NCBI GenBank assembly: GCA_946811695.1
Contig: OX328128.1
Coordinates: forward strand, 22,188,258-22,252,257
Length of the DNA: 64,000 nucleotides
Direction: 5' to 3'
From: Gonocerus acuteangulatus
Lineage: Eukaryota > Arthropoda > Insecta > Hemiptera > Coreidae
The position numbers and the translations under genes were made by a program. Shown piece after piece: positions 49,790 through 61,324 of the stretch. The notes below the pieces were generated by a model. The model did no database searches. It worked only from the letters and a program-made list of their open reading frames with translations, and was not told the origin of the DNA. Position 1 is the first letter of the stretch. Every line of letters begins with the position of its first letter.

Positions 49790-49940
49790 TTTTCAACATT
49801 TTTCCAAAATAAATATTTTCGGGGTAACAATTTTGTATTACAAACATAAAAAAATCAAAAATATAAATCCAATATTTTCGTGGTAGGCGGAAGTTCAAAT
49901 AATAAAAACCTCACCATACAGTATCACCAACTTTATTACG

Positions 49941-49985
49941 TCCCTACATGTTTCACCCCTTTTTTGGTGCCTCTTCAGGGGAAAA
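49941..49985 (-). ncRNA. Degenerate hammerhead motif in Penelope copy 2
   Basis: Minus strand CTGAAGA, CACC/GGTG stem around A6, then GAAAC, ATGTAGGG. Compared with 52660-52690, two stem II positions are altered (GGGG for GGTGC), so stem II is shorter and activity is doubtful. Confidence 0.45.
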
Positions 49986-50788
49986 GTTACATATATAAAA
50001 CTTACAGCCTCAATCTGAGGAGGATAACCTTCCACCTGTAAGGCCACGTCTAGACTGATCATGGTCTGAAAGAATCCAACATGGCGAAATATAATCAGCT
50101 GATCCATAATCGATTTGTCATACATTTAAAATTAATTTCCAGAAGAAAAATAGTCCTAAAAATTAAAACCATCTTCCCACCCTCTAATTAAAACATATTT
50201 TTACTTTTTGTCAAATAAATTAATAAAAATCGTATTCAAATGTAATATTTCAGTTTTTTTATTTACCACTTTCTTTCTATTTTTTATGATATGGATATTT
50301 TCCTTAATTCTTCTTTTCATTCTATTTCTTTCTTTACCTAAAGTGCTAATATTTTCAAAATCAAAACTATGTTTATATTTATTCTCTACCTTATCAATAC
50401 TTTGCGCATGCTGTTTAATTCGTTTTCTAAGTAACTGTTCCGATTCCCCTATATATGATTTATCACAGCTATTGCAGTCAATTTTGTAGATATTGTATGT
50501 AGTTTCCCTTAATTTTAATTTATATTTAATATGACTAAAACTATTTTTTATTCTATTATCATATTTCCAAGATATCCTGCCTATATCCTTACATGTATGT
50601 CTTATTTTGTTAGAAATTAATGGATTAAAATTGAAGCCAAAATAACGGCATAGTTCTGCATTCTGATCTTTTAAAAAACTACATCTTTTATTGCCTAATT
50701 GTTCATAAATATGTTTATTATATGACGTTGCACTTTCCCTCACTGTATCTTTGTCCTCATCCGTTCGAATTGCCTTGCTGAAAAAATC

Positions 50789-51735
50789 GGTACTTACGTA
50801 TTAGTTGCACCGGTCTCGAGAACTGGCTCCCAGTCAGTGATACGGATCAGGCAATATGGCGACAATTTCAATATGGCGACCTATTATTAAGACCAAGACC
50901 AAGTCTTAATATTATCAACGAGTTGGATTGACTAGTTTCGATTATCCTTGAGCAAGCGTAGCGAGCGGAAACACGTAGCAATTCTGCCATTAACATAAGT
51001 CCTTTTAATTTACTAGATTACTTAACATTAGATATTATTTTAATTTAATAATTGCTAATGTTATGTAAACTAATGGCCAAGAGTCGGCGCTAGTTTCCAA
51101 TATTATGGCGCAAATCCGCCGTAAAAAAATTGCTATGCGTTTCCGGTCGGTACGTTCGCTCAACGTTATCGAAATTGTACTTAATCCAACTCGTTGGTAA
51201 TATTGATCACTGGTTTTTCGGTGGAAAATGGGTCGATATGCAATTTAATATTGCTTCAAACGGGTCTCTATTTTCTTTTCTATTTCTTTGTCGCTATATA
51301 AATTCTACAACTCACTAAAGCAATAAATTTTAAAGGAGACGAATTTAAGAGCAAGGCACTCAAAACAATCAAGACTAGAGCGGAAAAGAGAACAACCAAT
51401 GAAATTGCCCAAAAGACCAAATTGCTCGGCCAATATAAATGCTAGATGTTTTCATTTCCGTTCTTATAATGGAGATAATCTAATCTAATCGTTAAATTAA
51501 AATAATTGTAATGTTAAGCAATCTAGGAAATTAAAAGGACTTATGTTAATGGCAGAATTGCTATGTGTTTCCGCTCGCTACGCTTGCTCAAGAATAATCG
51601 AAACTCTAGTCAATCCAACTCGTTGATAATATTAAGACTTGGTCTTGGTCTTAATAATAGGTCGCCATATTGCCTGATCCGGATCAATGACTGGGAGCCA
51701 GTTCTCGAGACCGGTGCAACTAATACGTAAGTACC
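50789..51735. mobile_element. DNA transposon T2, 947 bp, long TIRs, 8-bp TSD, nested in Penelope copy 2
   Basis: Begins GGTACTTACGTATTAGTTGC and ends with its inverse. The inverted arms continue with small gaps for about 250-290 bp (CACCGGTCTCGAGAACTGG, AACGAGTTGGATTGACTAG, AGCAAGCGTAGCGAGCGG). AAAAAATC is duplicated at 50781-50788 and 51736-51743. Penelope copy 1 has the empty site (one copy of the octamer). The interior carries a relic of the SINE tail and a segment inverted relative to T1 (51140-51255 versus 43355-43485). No transposase. Confidence 0.85.
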
Positions 51736-52385
51736 AAAAAATCATTAATTTTTGCTTGCTTTATTTTGGTTCTTTTTATGCTACTATTGTTCTCATCAAA
51801 TCCACCAATCGATTCCCTTTTCCGTTTTAATCTATTACCACAATTCAATTTTAGACTTTCCGTAGTTGATATGTTTTCCAATTTTATGCATTTCCGTGCT
51901 ATTTGTTCATCATCATCCCTTTTCCTTTTTAAAACATTTTTCTTATCCTCCAAAAAGAATTCATCTAAAAATTTAAAAACTTCCGTGTCAAATTTAAAAT
52001 TATCTTTACTCCTATCAACTCCGTGCGTATTCCTTCCATATGATACCTTTTTCTCTGCTCTTTTAATTTCCTTCTCTACCTCCTCACCAGGATAACAATT
52101 TTTTCGAAACATAGACCTTAATCTGTTTTTAATTTCCGGAAAATATTTTGGTCTTGTTCTGAGCAGAGCAGTTAAAGTTCTATAGTAAACAAGGTTTCTT
52201 TTGAATGTTAAAGGATGACAGGAATAAAAATTAATCATTCTTCCCAAACTTGTCTTTTGTTGTTGCCATTTGAATTCAAGAGTATTTTCTTTTGTCCTTA
52301 TAATTTCAACGTCCAGAAATAAAATCCTATTGTCAATTTCTGCCTCTTTCGTAAAGCCTAGATTACTTGATGGTAAATAAAAAAA

Positions 52386-52721
52386 CTTAAATATTACATT
52401 TGAATACGATTTTTATTAATTTATTTGAAAAAAGTACAAATATGTTTTAATTAGTGGGTGGGAGGATGATTTTAATTTTTAAGACTATATTTCTTCTGGA
52501 AATTAATTTTAAATGTATGACAAATCGATTATGGATCAGCTGATTATATTTCGCCATGTTGGATTCTTTCAGACCATGATCAGTCTAGATGTGGCCGTAC
52601 TGGTGGAAGGTTATCCTCCTCAGATTGAGGCTGTAAGTTTTATATATGTAACTTTTCCCCTGAAGAGGCACCAAAAAAGGTGCGAAACATGTAGGGACGT
52701 AATAAAGTTGGTGATACTGTA
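52386..52721 (+). mobile_element. Inverted partial copy of the Penelope 3' end
   Basis: Starts TTAAATATTACATTTGAATA and ends GTTGGTGATACTGTA. It equals the inverse of 49917-50250 with few mismatches. The switch from minus-oriented to plus-oriented copy happens at TGGTAAATAAAAAAAC. That sequence (allowing one or two differences) exists both at the truncation point and in the endonuclease-coding 3' part, a microhomology junction. Head-on partial copies are a known Penelope insertion pattern. Confidence 0.8.
52660..52690 (+). ncRNA. Hammerhead ribozyme-like motif in Penelope terminal repeat
   Basis: CTGAAGA (52660-52666), stem II GCACC/GGTGC closed by an A6 loop, GAAA, then CATGTA. The ACATGT palindrome after GAAA could form stem III between two monomers, leaving GTA as the cleavage triplet. 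All core nucleotides fit. Confidence 0.6.
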
Positions 52722-52724
52722 AGT

Positions 52725-55700
52725 ACTACTATAGGCTATAGGTGGTATAATTAGATGGTCTGGGGAAGGTTAAGATGTGTACTGGAACTTAAACTTGTAC
52801 CAAATATCTAAATCAATGTCGACAACATCAGCCATGTTTAGCAACGTCAGCCAAATATGAAAATATTTGTTTTAAACCAACTGAGAAGATGAAAAAACAG
52901 GATGTTCGGTGCCTAGGAATATTTGTCAAAAGTCATATGTTACATCGTTACAAGAATAAGAGGGGGAAAAAGTAAAAATCAACTTTTAACATTGTCTCCT
53001 TTCTTTCTGTTTATTTCAATTTGAAATAATTTACCATCCAAAAAAATGATAAAAACTGCAAATGGAATTTTCCATCAAACATTCAACCATTAATACCACA
53101 TCTCAATTAAATCTTATATGCATTTAACGCTGAAAAATACAAATTGAATGGCCATAACTAGATTTAAAACAAATCCTATGTAAGCCATTTATAAAAATAT
53201 TGTAAATAAATTAAAATGGGCCCTAGATAAACGGTAATAACTATAATTATTTACAGTAATAAAGGAACAGAAAAATACATTCTGACTTTTTATTTGAAAC
53301 CTGAAAAAAACACATAAACCATTTCTGTGCAAAATGAAAAAAAACAAAAAAAACATTTCTTTAACCATTGCAAATTTCTATTACAAAAATCTTTTGTAAC
53401 TCCCCAATGATTTATTTTTCTAACAATAAATCAATTAAGCTTTAGAAAAAAAAATTATTAGAAAAAAATTAATAGGATTTAAAAGATCCTTACTTACTTG
53501 ATACACGTAGAACTTATAAAATCTTGTGGGCTCTTTAAAAATTTTTAAAAATCATGAACATATTCATTATATTATCTTTAAAAACATGCTTTATGGCATT
53601 TTAATGAATGTATGATGCCCCTAAACGTTATTATTGAGTTAAATAATTGTATAATAAAGTCAAATTTGCTAGCATTAGTCTACTAATTTTTTCTATAATA
53701 CTACAAAAATAACATGTTTTTTTCTCCTAAATTTAATCCTAATAATTAATACAATAAATATCTAGTACAATCTAATAAAAATAAATTACATTTCAACTAA
53801 AAAAAAGATAATATTCATCTGCAGTAACAATTTACATACTAATGATAATATTTCTTTTTTTTTTTTTTAACTTAGCAATATCAAAATTTGTAATTAACGA
53901 GGCTTAATATCATTTTCAAAGAACATATTCTAAGCCAACGACAGGGTAGCAATTCATAACAGTGTTAAGCATGGTAAGCTACTTGCACAAAATGTATAAA
54001 CAAATCAAATATTATATTTACAAAATAAGGTACATCACTTGACAAATTATTACAACATAAATTTAACTATATAAAATTATTTAATTTTAAAATTTCATTT
54101 ATATAAATAAATATTTATTATGAAACATAATCTTAGTGTTTGTGAAATAAAAAAAAAAACAAAATTAAAAATGTATTACATGGAATTTACTGAAAAAAAA
54201 GTAATAACAAAGTAGAGATTTTACAATATTATTTTAAAAATACTACTTCTGGTTAACTGGCCACAGTTGGCATACAGTGCAACTCATTATTTCATCGCAA
54301 TGGATTAAAATATAAAGTTAAAAACTTAGAATTTAGAATTAATACTTTCTGCTTATAATTATTTTCTTAAACAAACATTTCTAGATAGAACTTACAAACA
54401 AAATGCTAGCTGCAAGAATTATTGTGTAACGTATTAAGGACTACTTTTTTGTAGATGGGCAAAGGAAAAATGTCAACAGAGCCCCCACAATAGTATTAGC
54501 GAGGGCATCAGGACTGGTGAGGTTACAAGATCCCTAAGATCTAAGTAAATTAAATGAATAAAGAGATTGTCTTCCTACGTGGATTTATTTACAAAACTAC
54601 AGATATTGTTGATTAACCGATCATAAATTATGAAAAAATGGCTATGAGTGAGGTGAAAAGGGCTAAGATGCTTCAATGATCCATCTCACAATTGAGGCTC
54701 TTGACAATTAGCTCCTTGAGGAGTTGGACTCGTGTTCTTGCCTTCATTGTAAAGAATATGTACTCACAATATCTCGTGTGACTACTAAAATGTCATGAAA
54801 CAACTATAAACAAGAAAATAATAGAGAATACTTATGTGTATCGAAGAAACTCCAACCATTCAGAAAAAACAACAACTTTTATAACAAAATACATATACAT
54901 TTCAGAGAGCATTATCCTCTCATATTAGTTATTTATTTTATTTGTGTTTTTTATTATTTTCTACTTCTTGCTTTCAAGGATTAGGCAATTTGTTGTTTTG
55001 GACTCTCAAGGAAAACATTTTCCGAGGTTTTCAAACATTGCCATTTAGCTTTTAGTTTAAGATTCTCAGTGGAGTTGAATGACCTGGTGTTTCTCCTAGA
55101 GTTTCCAGAAATTTCATGATACTTTCGAGATGTTTTCAAAAATTTACTAACACTGAAAATGTTGCTTAATATTGTTTTAAATTTGTCCCATTACATATTT
55201 CAACAACTGTTTTTTTGTTTAACAATGTCCAGTAATTATTTCTGCTAATTTATTATCTATATTTGTTGTGTATTACTTTATATCAATTTAAATTTCTATC
55301 TGATTTATTATTATTGTTTGTATATATTTTTGTAAAACAAACGACTTGAAAAGGTACAGAAAATCCACATAATTGAAAAATGTATTGCCATTTTCAGCCT
55401 AAGGTGGAGCCTTCTCATAAAAAACAAGCGTACATCATCTCATGTACAGAATAAATCCCATACACCTGGCCCTATTGGCTAAAGGTAATGATCGGTTAAT
55501 AAACCGAAATAAATGATTTATTAAATAAAAGCTACAACAGAAGACTCTCAATTCCTAACAAAGATAGAATATTTCATTTTTTTAGCAAATTGTGGATATT
55601 ACAGAGCAACATATTCTATAAATTTATCTAAATAATATTTTTTTTATCATGTAAATACATCAATGAAGAATCAATAAATATTTAATTAACTAAAACCCAA

Positions 55701-55915
55701 CTGGATTCGAGTATTTTGACAAGGATTTTAATTATTTCTTAAATACATTAAAATTGTTAATCAAATTAGTGGAAATACAAAAAATCACTTACTGCTATAG
55801 GATAGCAAACAAAAGGAACCACATTGTTCTAATTTTTGACTGATGAAATAGTAAGTGAATTTCGGTTAAATAAATATAAGTAACACAAGATCTAGAAAAA
55901 TTATTAGAAGTTAAA
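52725..55915 (-). other. Repeat-poor region, possible long 3' UTR of the host gene
   Basis: About 3.2 kb of AT-rich DNA without any of the mobile-element families that fill the rest of the window and without coding frames. It lies directly downstream of the stop codon at 55916 on the minus strand. Several minus-strand AATAAA hexamers (TTTATT on plus) occur, so I cannot place the poly-A site. Scarcity of insertions would fit a transcribed, constrained 3' UTR (inference). Confidence 0.45.
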
Positions 55916-56073
55916 TTAATCTAAGGACATAATTGACTCTCTGCTGTTTCTGGCAGACCGAGTAAATCTTGGGCCGCCGAAATAGCTAAGGGGGTTTGAA
56001 AAATTTCTTACACTCCCATTAGACATAAAAATGGGGTTAAGCAACTTTCCAAAATTGAATTTTCTCCGCCTTC
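55916..56073 (-). CDS. Host gene, exon 7 (terminal coding exon)
   Basis: The acceptor TTTTTCAG ends at 56074. The first two bases complete a Gly codon split with exon 6. Translation runs RRRKFNFGKLLNPIFMSNGS, then FSNPLSYFGGPRFTRSARN and ends ESIMSLD with TAA at 55916-55918. The exon is basic (RRRK) at its start and carries R-x-x-S clusters suited to basophilic kinases. RRRKFNF loosely resembles a PP1-docking motif, but the key Val/Ile position is Phe. I do not recognise the protein. The composition is a disordered cytoplasmic or nuclear tail without signal peptide or membrane segment in this part. Confidence 0.75.
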
Positions 56074-56595
56074 CTGAAAAATAATAATAAAAAAATTATT
56101 AATGAAAAAATCGCTGAACTATTCTATTAATTTTAACTCCTAAAATTCAAAAAAGTTAGTTTTCTAAATTGGAAATTGAATTCAATGTTTTCTGATCTTT
56201 ACCTTCACTTATTAGCATTATGTTTTGATTAAACGAATGCACAAATGAATTCTTCCTGAAGTTGAAAAGGTTCTGCCTACCAAACATCTAAAATTCAATG
56301 AACTTACAGAGATGCTTTTCTCAATTTAGAGGTTTCCTCGCTCTAATACTGTAGTTAAATTTTCTCAGTTTTAGAGAACAAACAGACTTTGTCATTATAA
56401 AATCTTTGCTATATGTTCTATTTGGAGATTCTCCACAAAAAGTGGATTGCGTCATCGGTGTGATGTCATAAGCGGGCATTTTTCTTCCTGTTTTATGAAA
56501 TAAGTCAAATTTCATACTTTCACACATCAAACTTATTAGAATACATTTCTGTGATAAGAATAAGTTTAAAGCTTAGTATCGCTTTGATATCATAC

Positions 56596-56650
56596 CTTGT
56601 GAAGAAAGTGATGAGACACTGGACCTCAGCGTTGCTGTTTCTGAGATTTC
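56596..56650 (-). CDS. Host gene, exon 6
   Basis: 55-base exon: acceptor ...TTTTTAAAG, coding EISETATLRSSVSSLSSQ plus one base of a Gly codon, donor GTATGA. Phase 0 in, phase 1 out, matching both neighbours. Ser-rich. The acceptor's pyrimidine tract is weak, so the exon might be alternatively used; skipping it would shift the frame into exon 7. Confidence 0.7.
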
Positions 56651-57274
56651 CTTTAAAAATAATAAGACAGAGTTACTCATTTTTCTAGGTTAAGTATTTC
56701 ATTTCAGTCAAAATGCATTCCATATAAGCCACTTCAATAAGATGAAAATATAGCAATTGTATTCAATTAAAATATTTTATTCTTATATTATAATGCATGC
56801 ATAAAATGAAAATATGAAGACAAATGAATGCCTAACAATATTTTCTAATGATTGTTGTATTTGCAAGACGTACATTAACTTCTTAATGAATGAATAAATT
56901 CCTTTCTTATGTTGTATTTTTTATTGATAATGGTGACTTAAGTATTTAAGTCGGACTTTACCTAGTCACAATGAAGAAAGCATTTTCTATATTTTTATGT
57001 GCATTGAAGAAAAATTGTTTATCATGCTTGAGAAATCTGGCCTTTGGAGTGCTGAGTGTGTGAATTGCGGAATTATTTACAACGCTTGTCTGCCTAAGTA
57101 AGGTAAATTGTTTGATCTATATAATTATATTTTTCTTTGTGACATATAGCTTCAATTTACATTTAATACCACAACCTTACAATACAATTTAAGTATAATA
57201 AAATTTTAATTGGTCTGAACCCGTTAAGACCCTGAGATCTAAGCAATTAAGTGTGAGAACACATTTTCAAATTA

Positions 57275-57413
57275 ACTCCTGGTACAAAGACAAAAGAGAA
57301 ATTTCAGTGAAGTATGTTGGCAGCAGTGATCATCTAGATTCCAAATGCTCACTGCTGCCAACATACTTCACTGAAATGTCCCTCGTGTCTGTCACTTTAT
57401 ACACACCAGGAGC
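57275..57413. mobile_element. 139-bp foldback MITE with TA TSD
   Basis: The outer ends ACTCCTGGT and the inverse of ACCAGGAGC are flanked by TA (57273-57274, 57414-57415). The inner arms, ATTTCAGTGAAGTATGTTGG and on to CAGCAGTGA, are a perfect 29-bp inverted repeat (57301-57329 with 57349-57377) around a 19-base loop. As part of the host intron it would form a stable hairpin in pre-mRNA. Tc1/mariner-type by TSD. Confidence 0.8.
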
Positions 57414-57479
57414 TAAACCAGATAAAATTATTTTAATTAAAAATAAATATGTAATTTCATAACAATATATGCAAATTTG

Positions 57480-57481
<2 letters not shown>

Positions 57482-57559
<78 letters not shown>
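57482..57559. repeat. 78-base poly-T tract
   Basis: Unbroken T-run directly upstream of element A5, longer than any other homopolymer in the window. It is either the T-rich target used by A5, later expanded, or the remains of a reverse-oriented retroposon tail. Confidence 0.9.
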
Positions 57560-57562
<3 letters not shown>

Positions 57563-57567
57563 GTTTT

Positions 57568-57696
57568 AGCTATTGAGTAAGTAGCTATTGAGGTTGCTCT
57601 CATGACGGAATTTTTGAAAAATTTCTTCTAATCTTTATCGAACCTACCTAGTAGACACCGAAAATTTATATATATAAATTTTTAACCCCCGTTAAA

Positions 57697-57739
<43 letters not shown>

Positions 57740-58649
57740 TGTTAACACAATAGCGGCCAGAGTTTTTGTTTTTTCTTCACAAAACGTGGTATATAGCGTT
57801 CAATTAGCAAACGATTGAACGAGTTCGTTAACCACCAAAATCGGCCCACCGAGAGGGGGGGTTTACCCCGGACCCAAAACACTAATTTGACCATGCCAGC
57901 CGTAGTTTTTGTTATATTTCAACGAAACTCGGTATTCGTTATTTTGATCTAAAGAGAGAAATACGTTGAAAAATAAACTAAATTGGTTCATTAGGAGGGG
58001 GGGTTTACTCCGGACCCACATTACCAATTTGCCACAACCAGCCGTAATTTTTGTTACATTACAACGAAACTCAGTATTCATGGTGGTAATCAACAGAGAA
58101 AAATGGGTTGTCAAAATAAAATAAATCGGGTTATTTGGAGGGGGGGGGTTACTCCGACCTAAAATACTAATATACTCATAACGGTTGTAATTTCTGCTGT
58201 ATTGTAACGAAACGCAGTATGCGTCGTGGGTATCTCATGAGAAAGAAGAGTTGTAAAAATGAAGTAAATCGGTCTATTGGAAAGGAGGCTTTACTTTAAA
58301 GTCTGTTTCATTACAATTAGCCAGCCAGACGTAGGTTCCCAAAGCCGCCGCGAGGCGCACTATCTCCCACTAGGAGGACTGTATCCTGTTCCTGCGTCAG
58401 ATCAAAAGACGGAATATGAAGTTTTTGTGTATTTATTAAGTAGTGTAGTATCAAGTATAAACATAACTCTGGAAGCAAATTAATTACAAAATTAGTAATT
58501 GAACAATTCTCATAAGAAATGTGAGCAGAACTATTCACGTTGTTATTTTATTTATATAGGTTATTTACAGCAAATTATTCAGTAATGTAGTCTACACTAC
58601 AAAAATTCTGAGGAAAGTGCTTAGTTATGCAGCTCCTGCGTGATGGACT
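57568..58649 (+). mobile_element. Element A5, intronic
   Basis: Degenerate 5' end (AGCTATTGAGTAAGTAGC), GAGGTTGCTCTCATGACGG, (TA)n at 57697-57737, TGTCTGTTAACACAATAGC, three to four G-rich subrepeats, TTCTGAGGAAAGTGC and CTCCTGCGTGATGGACT. The most diverged A copy; one sequence block (TTTTAACCCCCGTTAAAA) is locally duplicated around the microsatellite. Confidence 0.8.
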
Positions 58650-59266
58650 TTTTGGGTTAGGAAACGCCCATATTTCTTGTCAAGGATTGTGTCATCAAAG
58701 TGTCATAAGCAGGTTACCCATGCTACAGGGAAAACTCCTGAAAGAAGCTGTTTACTTACCAAATTTAGCTAAAATTGGTAATCAAAGAAAAAAAAAAAAG
58801 GATTAAGAGATCCTTGAGAAAAAGGAAAAAAAATGCACTACTAAAATGCATTATCCTTTGTTAGTGCACAAAACAACTAAAGTTAAAACATTCAAAGGCA
58901 TTGTTGCATGATGCGGGCAAATTGTATTATGATTCCAAACCTCCTCTACGCACACGGTGATGAAGCTAGCCTGCCCATGTCCTCCACCACAAAAGGTACG
59001 TTGTTATTTTCTACACTCTCTTCATATCCCTAAAACCCACACATGTTATCCACACTCATTTAATTGACTAGTTTATTAGATAAATACAGACAGATAACAT
59101 GCACATAATTTTTTTTTTATAATTAAGAGAATTAGTCACAAACAATAACTACAAAATTATGTTAGACGGTAAACAATATAGCTTAATTTTTGGACAATTT
59201 ACAATGAATTTAAATACAAACGACTGTAAATAACACCATCATGTTGAAATTGAGACAAAGGCTAAC

Positions 59267-59401
59267 CTTTTCTGACTTAAGACTTCTTTCGTCCTCTTCT
59301 TCTTCCTCTTTCTCTCCAATGCAGTCTTCGTCAATAGTTTGGTTTACAACCGATTCAAGGGTAGGCTTATTAAGAGCATCATCTTTAATTTCTAATGGCA
59401 A
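59267..59401 (-). CDS. Host gene, exon 5
   Basis: 135 bases, phase 0 on both sides. Acceptor TTCTAG, donor GTTAGC. Codes LPLEIKDDALNKPTLESVVN, then EDCIGEKEEEEEDERSLKSE and a final Lys. Strongly acidic with an E-run: low-complexity linker. A cluster of GAA/GAG codons could slip, but the frame is intact. Confidence 0.75.
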
Positions 59402-59860
59402 CTAGAATTTAAGATTAATTTACTTTAGTAGAAATGTAAATGAGTAGAAGCCAGAAAAGGTTTCATTTTGAAAGTCAATAGTTCTCTTACATTATAGAAT
59501 ATTTTATGGTTGAAGACTGAAGCCTTGGGTACGATACGAGCGGCAACCAGCAGGTGGTAGAGCGGCAGGGCAATAGAAATTGGAGAGGACTGGCTACATT
59601 AGGCATGAGCCGCAGGGATAGCGCCGCTTCCAGGCTTACCCCAGACATTGAATTTTTCTAGCCACTCTCAGTTTTTTCAAGCTTTTGACTAGTGAACACG
59701 GCAGAAAAAAGAAAATTGGATGCTAATGAATGTTAAGTTTTAATTTCGGAAGTGCAAAGAAAGTGCCTATAGAATGGCAGACACAGATATTTTAAAAATA
59801 CGATCATAACCAAGAAACTATGGGAAGAGGTTGGAAATGCGTTAAACTTGTCAGGTAAGA

Positions 59861-60341
59861 GGTCTTTTTGTGAAGAGCACATCCAGTTACTTGTGAAGTA
59901 TCGGTAGTGTTTATAACAGTGATTTAGTGCATGCGCACAACTCATTGCCATTTCTATTGGCCTTTTCCTATGGGCAATTCTATTGGTTGTTGCTGGTAGT
60001 AAAGTAACCTTCAACACTCTAGTCTTCAAAATAGAATTCTATTAATTTTAGTGAGTTGGATTGCCTAGAGTTTTGATATATACTTGAGCGAGCGGAACGC
60101 ACAGCTATAAGTATAGTAGTCAAAAAAAGTTACTTTTAGTAGTGATTGCAGTGATTTTAAATACTTTTCATTAATATATTAACTTTTGATTACTATATTT
60201 ATATAATATTGTTTCTAACCTTAGATAACCTAAGTAATAAGTAATAGATAACCTGCAAAGAACCTGTAGGCTAATCCTTATGTACCAAAATCACGACAGA
60301 TACTTCAAAGTAACTGGATGTGGTCTTTGCAAAAACACCCA
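59861..60341. mobile_element. DNA transposon T3 (T1 relative), 8-bp TSD, intronic
   Basis: GGTCTTTTTGTGAAGAGCAC at the left and the inverse of GTGGTCTTTGCAAAAACACCC at the right. AGGTAAGA is repeated at 59853-59860 and 60342-60349. The ends and the block GTGATTTAGTGCATGCGCAC, TATTGGCCTTTTCCTATGGG match T1. Roughly half the length of T1, with a different internal deletion. Sits in the intron between exons 4 and 5. Confidence 0.75.
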
Positions 60342-60539
60342 AGGTAAGATATATTTATTAAAATATTATTTTTTTTAAATTAAGATTTTAATTTTAAAAA
60401 GTTGATTGGACGTCGCAATGATGAGAGACAGAAGGAAATTAACACCCAACCATTCTGCCACTCGTATTTTACCGTAAATCAACTTATAATTTTTTCTGAT
60501 ATGATAAATGCTTGGTATAAATCACCTATCTACACTTAC

Positions 60540-60604
60540 GTTTTTTAGCATTTTCAGTTTCTCGTCCTCATCACTTGACAATTTTTCAAGAGATATTCCA
60601 TTTT
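60540..60604 (-). CDS. Host gene, exon 4
   Basis: 65 bases: acceptor TCCTTTTAG, two bases complete a Glu codon, then NGISLEKLSSDEDEKLKMLKN, donor GTAAGT (near-consensus). Charged, with possible short helix LKMLKN. Phases fit exons 3 and 5. Confidence 0.75.
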
Positions 60605-60690
60605 CTAAAAGGAAAATTATCGGATTATCATACAAATATGCTATAAGGACATTAGTTATAATTTATTATGAATAATTATTCTAAACCTAC

Positions 60691-60829
60691 CTCTAATATA
60701 AGGTGGAGGCGAGTCTTCAGACGGAATCCTGAATCTGACAACAGGAGCAGGCGTAGCAGGTGATGACTTATACGCAGCCCTAAGATCTCCACCATTTTGT
60801 AAGTTCGGTGACTTAATACTGTCATCCTG
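60691..60829 (-). CDS. Host gene, exon 3
   Basis: 139 bases: acceptor TGCCCTTGCAG, coding QDDSIKSPNLQNGGDLRAAY, then SSPATPAPVVRFRIPSEDSP and PPYIR, donor GTAGGT (phase 1). It begins CAG right after the acceptor CAG, a tandem NAG site, so a one-Gln alternative is possible. PPPY is a WW-domain-binding (PY) motif by pattern. Confidence 0.75.
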
Positions 60830-61324
60830 CTGCAAGGGCATAACCACCTTGGTAATAAATAAAACTCTCAATAGTAAAGAGCACATTATTGTATTCATTA
60901 TTTATAACAATTTTTAGATATAATAAATAAAAATACTCTTAAGTTTAAAATACTCTTTTGATCTGTTTAAAATAGTCTGAAAAATTATTTTCGAAAGTAT
61001 TTATATATTCTAAATAGCTCTAATCCGACCGTCTAAAAGGATGGTCTATATTAACAATTAAAAAATATTATATTTTGTATTTGTTTATTTCTTAAGAAAT
61101 GTAGTTCACATTATATTTCACACAGACACTTATTTACCAACTTAATAGTGGTTTGAACACTTTGTGGGTGAAGTACTTTATTTTTTCTAATTTATTATTT
61201 TGGCAAGATTCAATAAAGAGATATACAATGGGGGATTTTTTTATTATGTATTTTTTTATTATGACTATTTGCCAGAAAACAAAATTGAACAATGGATAAT
61301 TTAAAGCTATGAAGTAAACAAAAA

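Larger units (their letters stand above)
48248..49903. repeat. Inverted repeat arms linking the two Penelope copies
   Basis: 48248-48668 is the inverse of 49481-49903: CTTCCGCCTA, ACGAAAATATTGGATTTATA, GTTGAAAACTCGACCATG, GATTGAAGAGAG and TCAATGCAAGAATCGTCCCATGG appear on both arms with few mismatches. Each arm ends beside a Penelope fragment of opposite orientation. The centre (48669-49480) holds a second foldback made of repeat D. Confidence 0.8.
49917..52721 (-). pseudogene. Penelope-like element, copy 2, with GIY-YIG endonuclease
   Basis: Minus strand, 5'-truncated at about 52385. DNRILFLDVEIIRTKENTLE, then INFYSCHPLTFKRNLVYYR and MFRKNCYPGEEVEKEIKRAE form the end of the RT-side region, followed by a Lys-rich linker. 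After the T2 insertion (50789-51735) come FGFNFNPLISNKIRHTC, then YNIYKIDCNSCDKSYIGES and LLRKRIKQHAQ: a GIY-YIG endonuclease with its C-x2-C pair, YIG and conserved Arg/His. It stops at 50201. A 3' untranslated/terminal region runs to 49917. At 52386-52721 a 5'-truncated copy of that same 3' end is attached in opposite orientation. Dead: RT core missing, frame interrupted. Confidence 0.85.
56660..59260 (-). other. Intron between exons 5 and 6, hosting insertions
   Basis: About 2.6 kb that contains a 139-bp foldback MITE, a 78-base T-run and element A5. The rest is AT-rich. A GC-richer bit near 58930-58990 shows no splice-bounded frame. All insertions are outside the exons. Confidence 0.6.

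Noticed and set aside
56321..56530. 69-codon minus-strand frame inside the host gene
   Set aside because: Exon phases already join 56596-56650 to 55916-56073, and the frame lacks matching splice sites.
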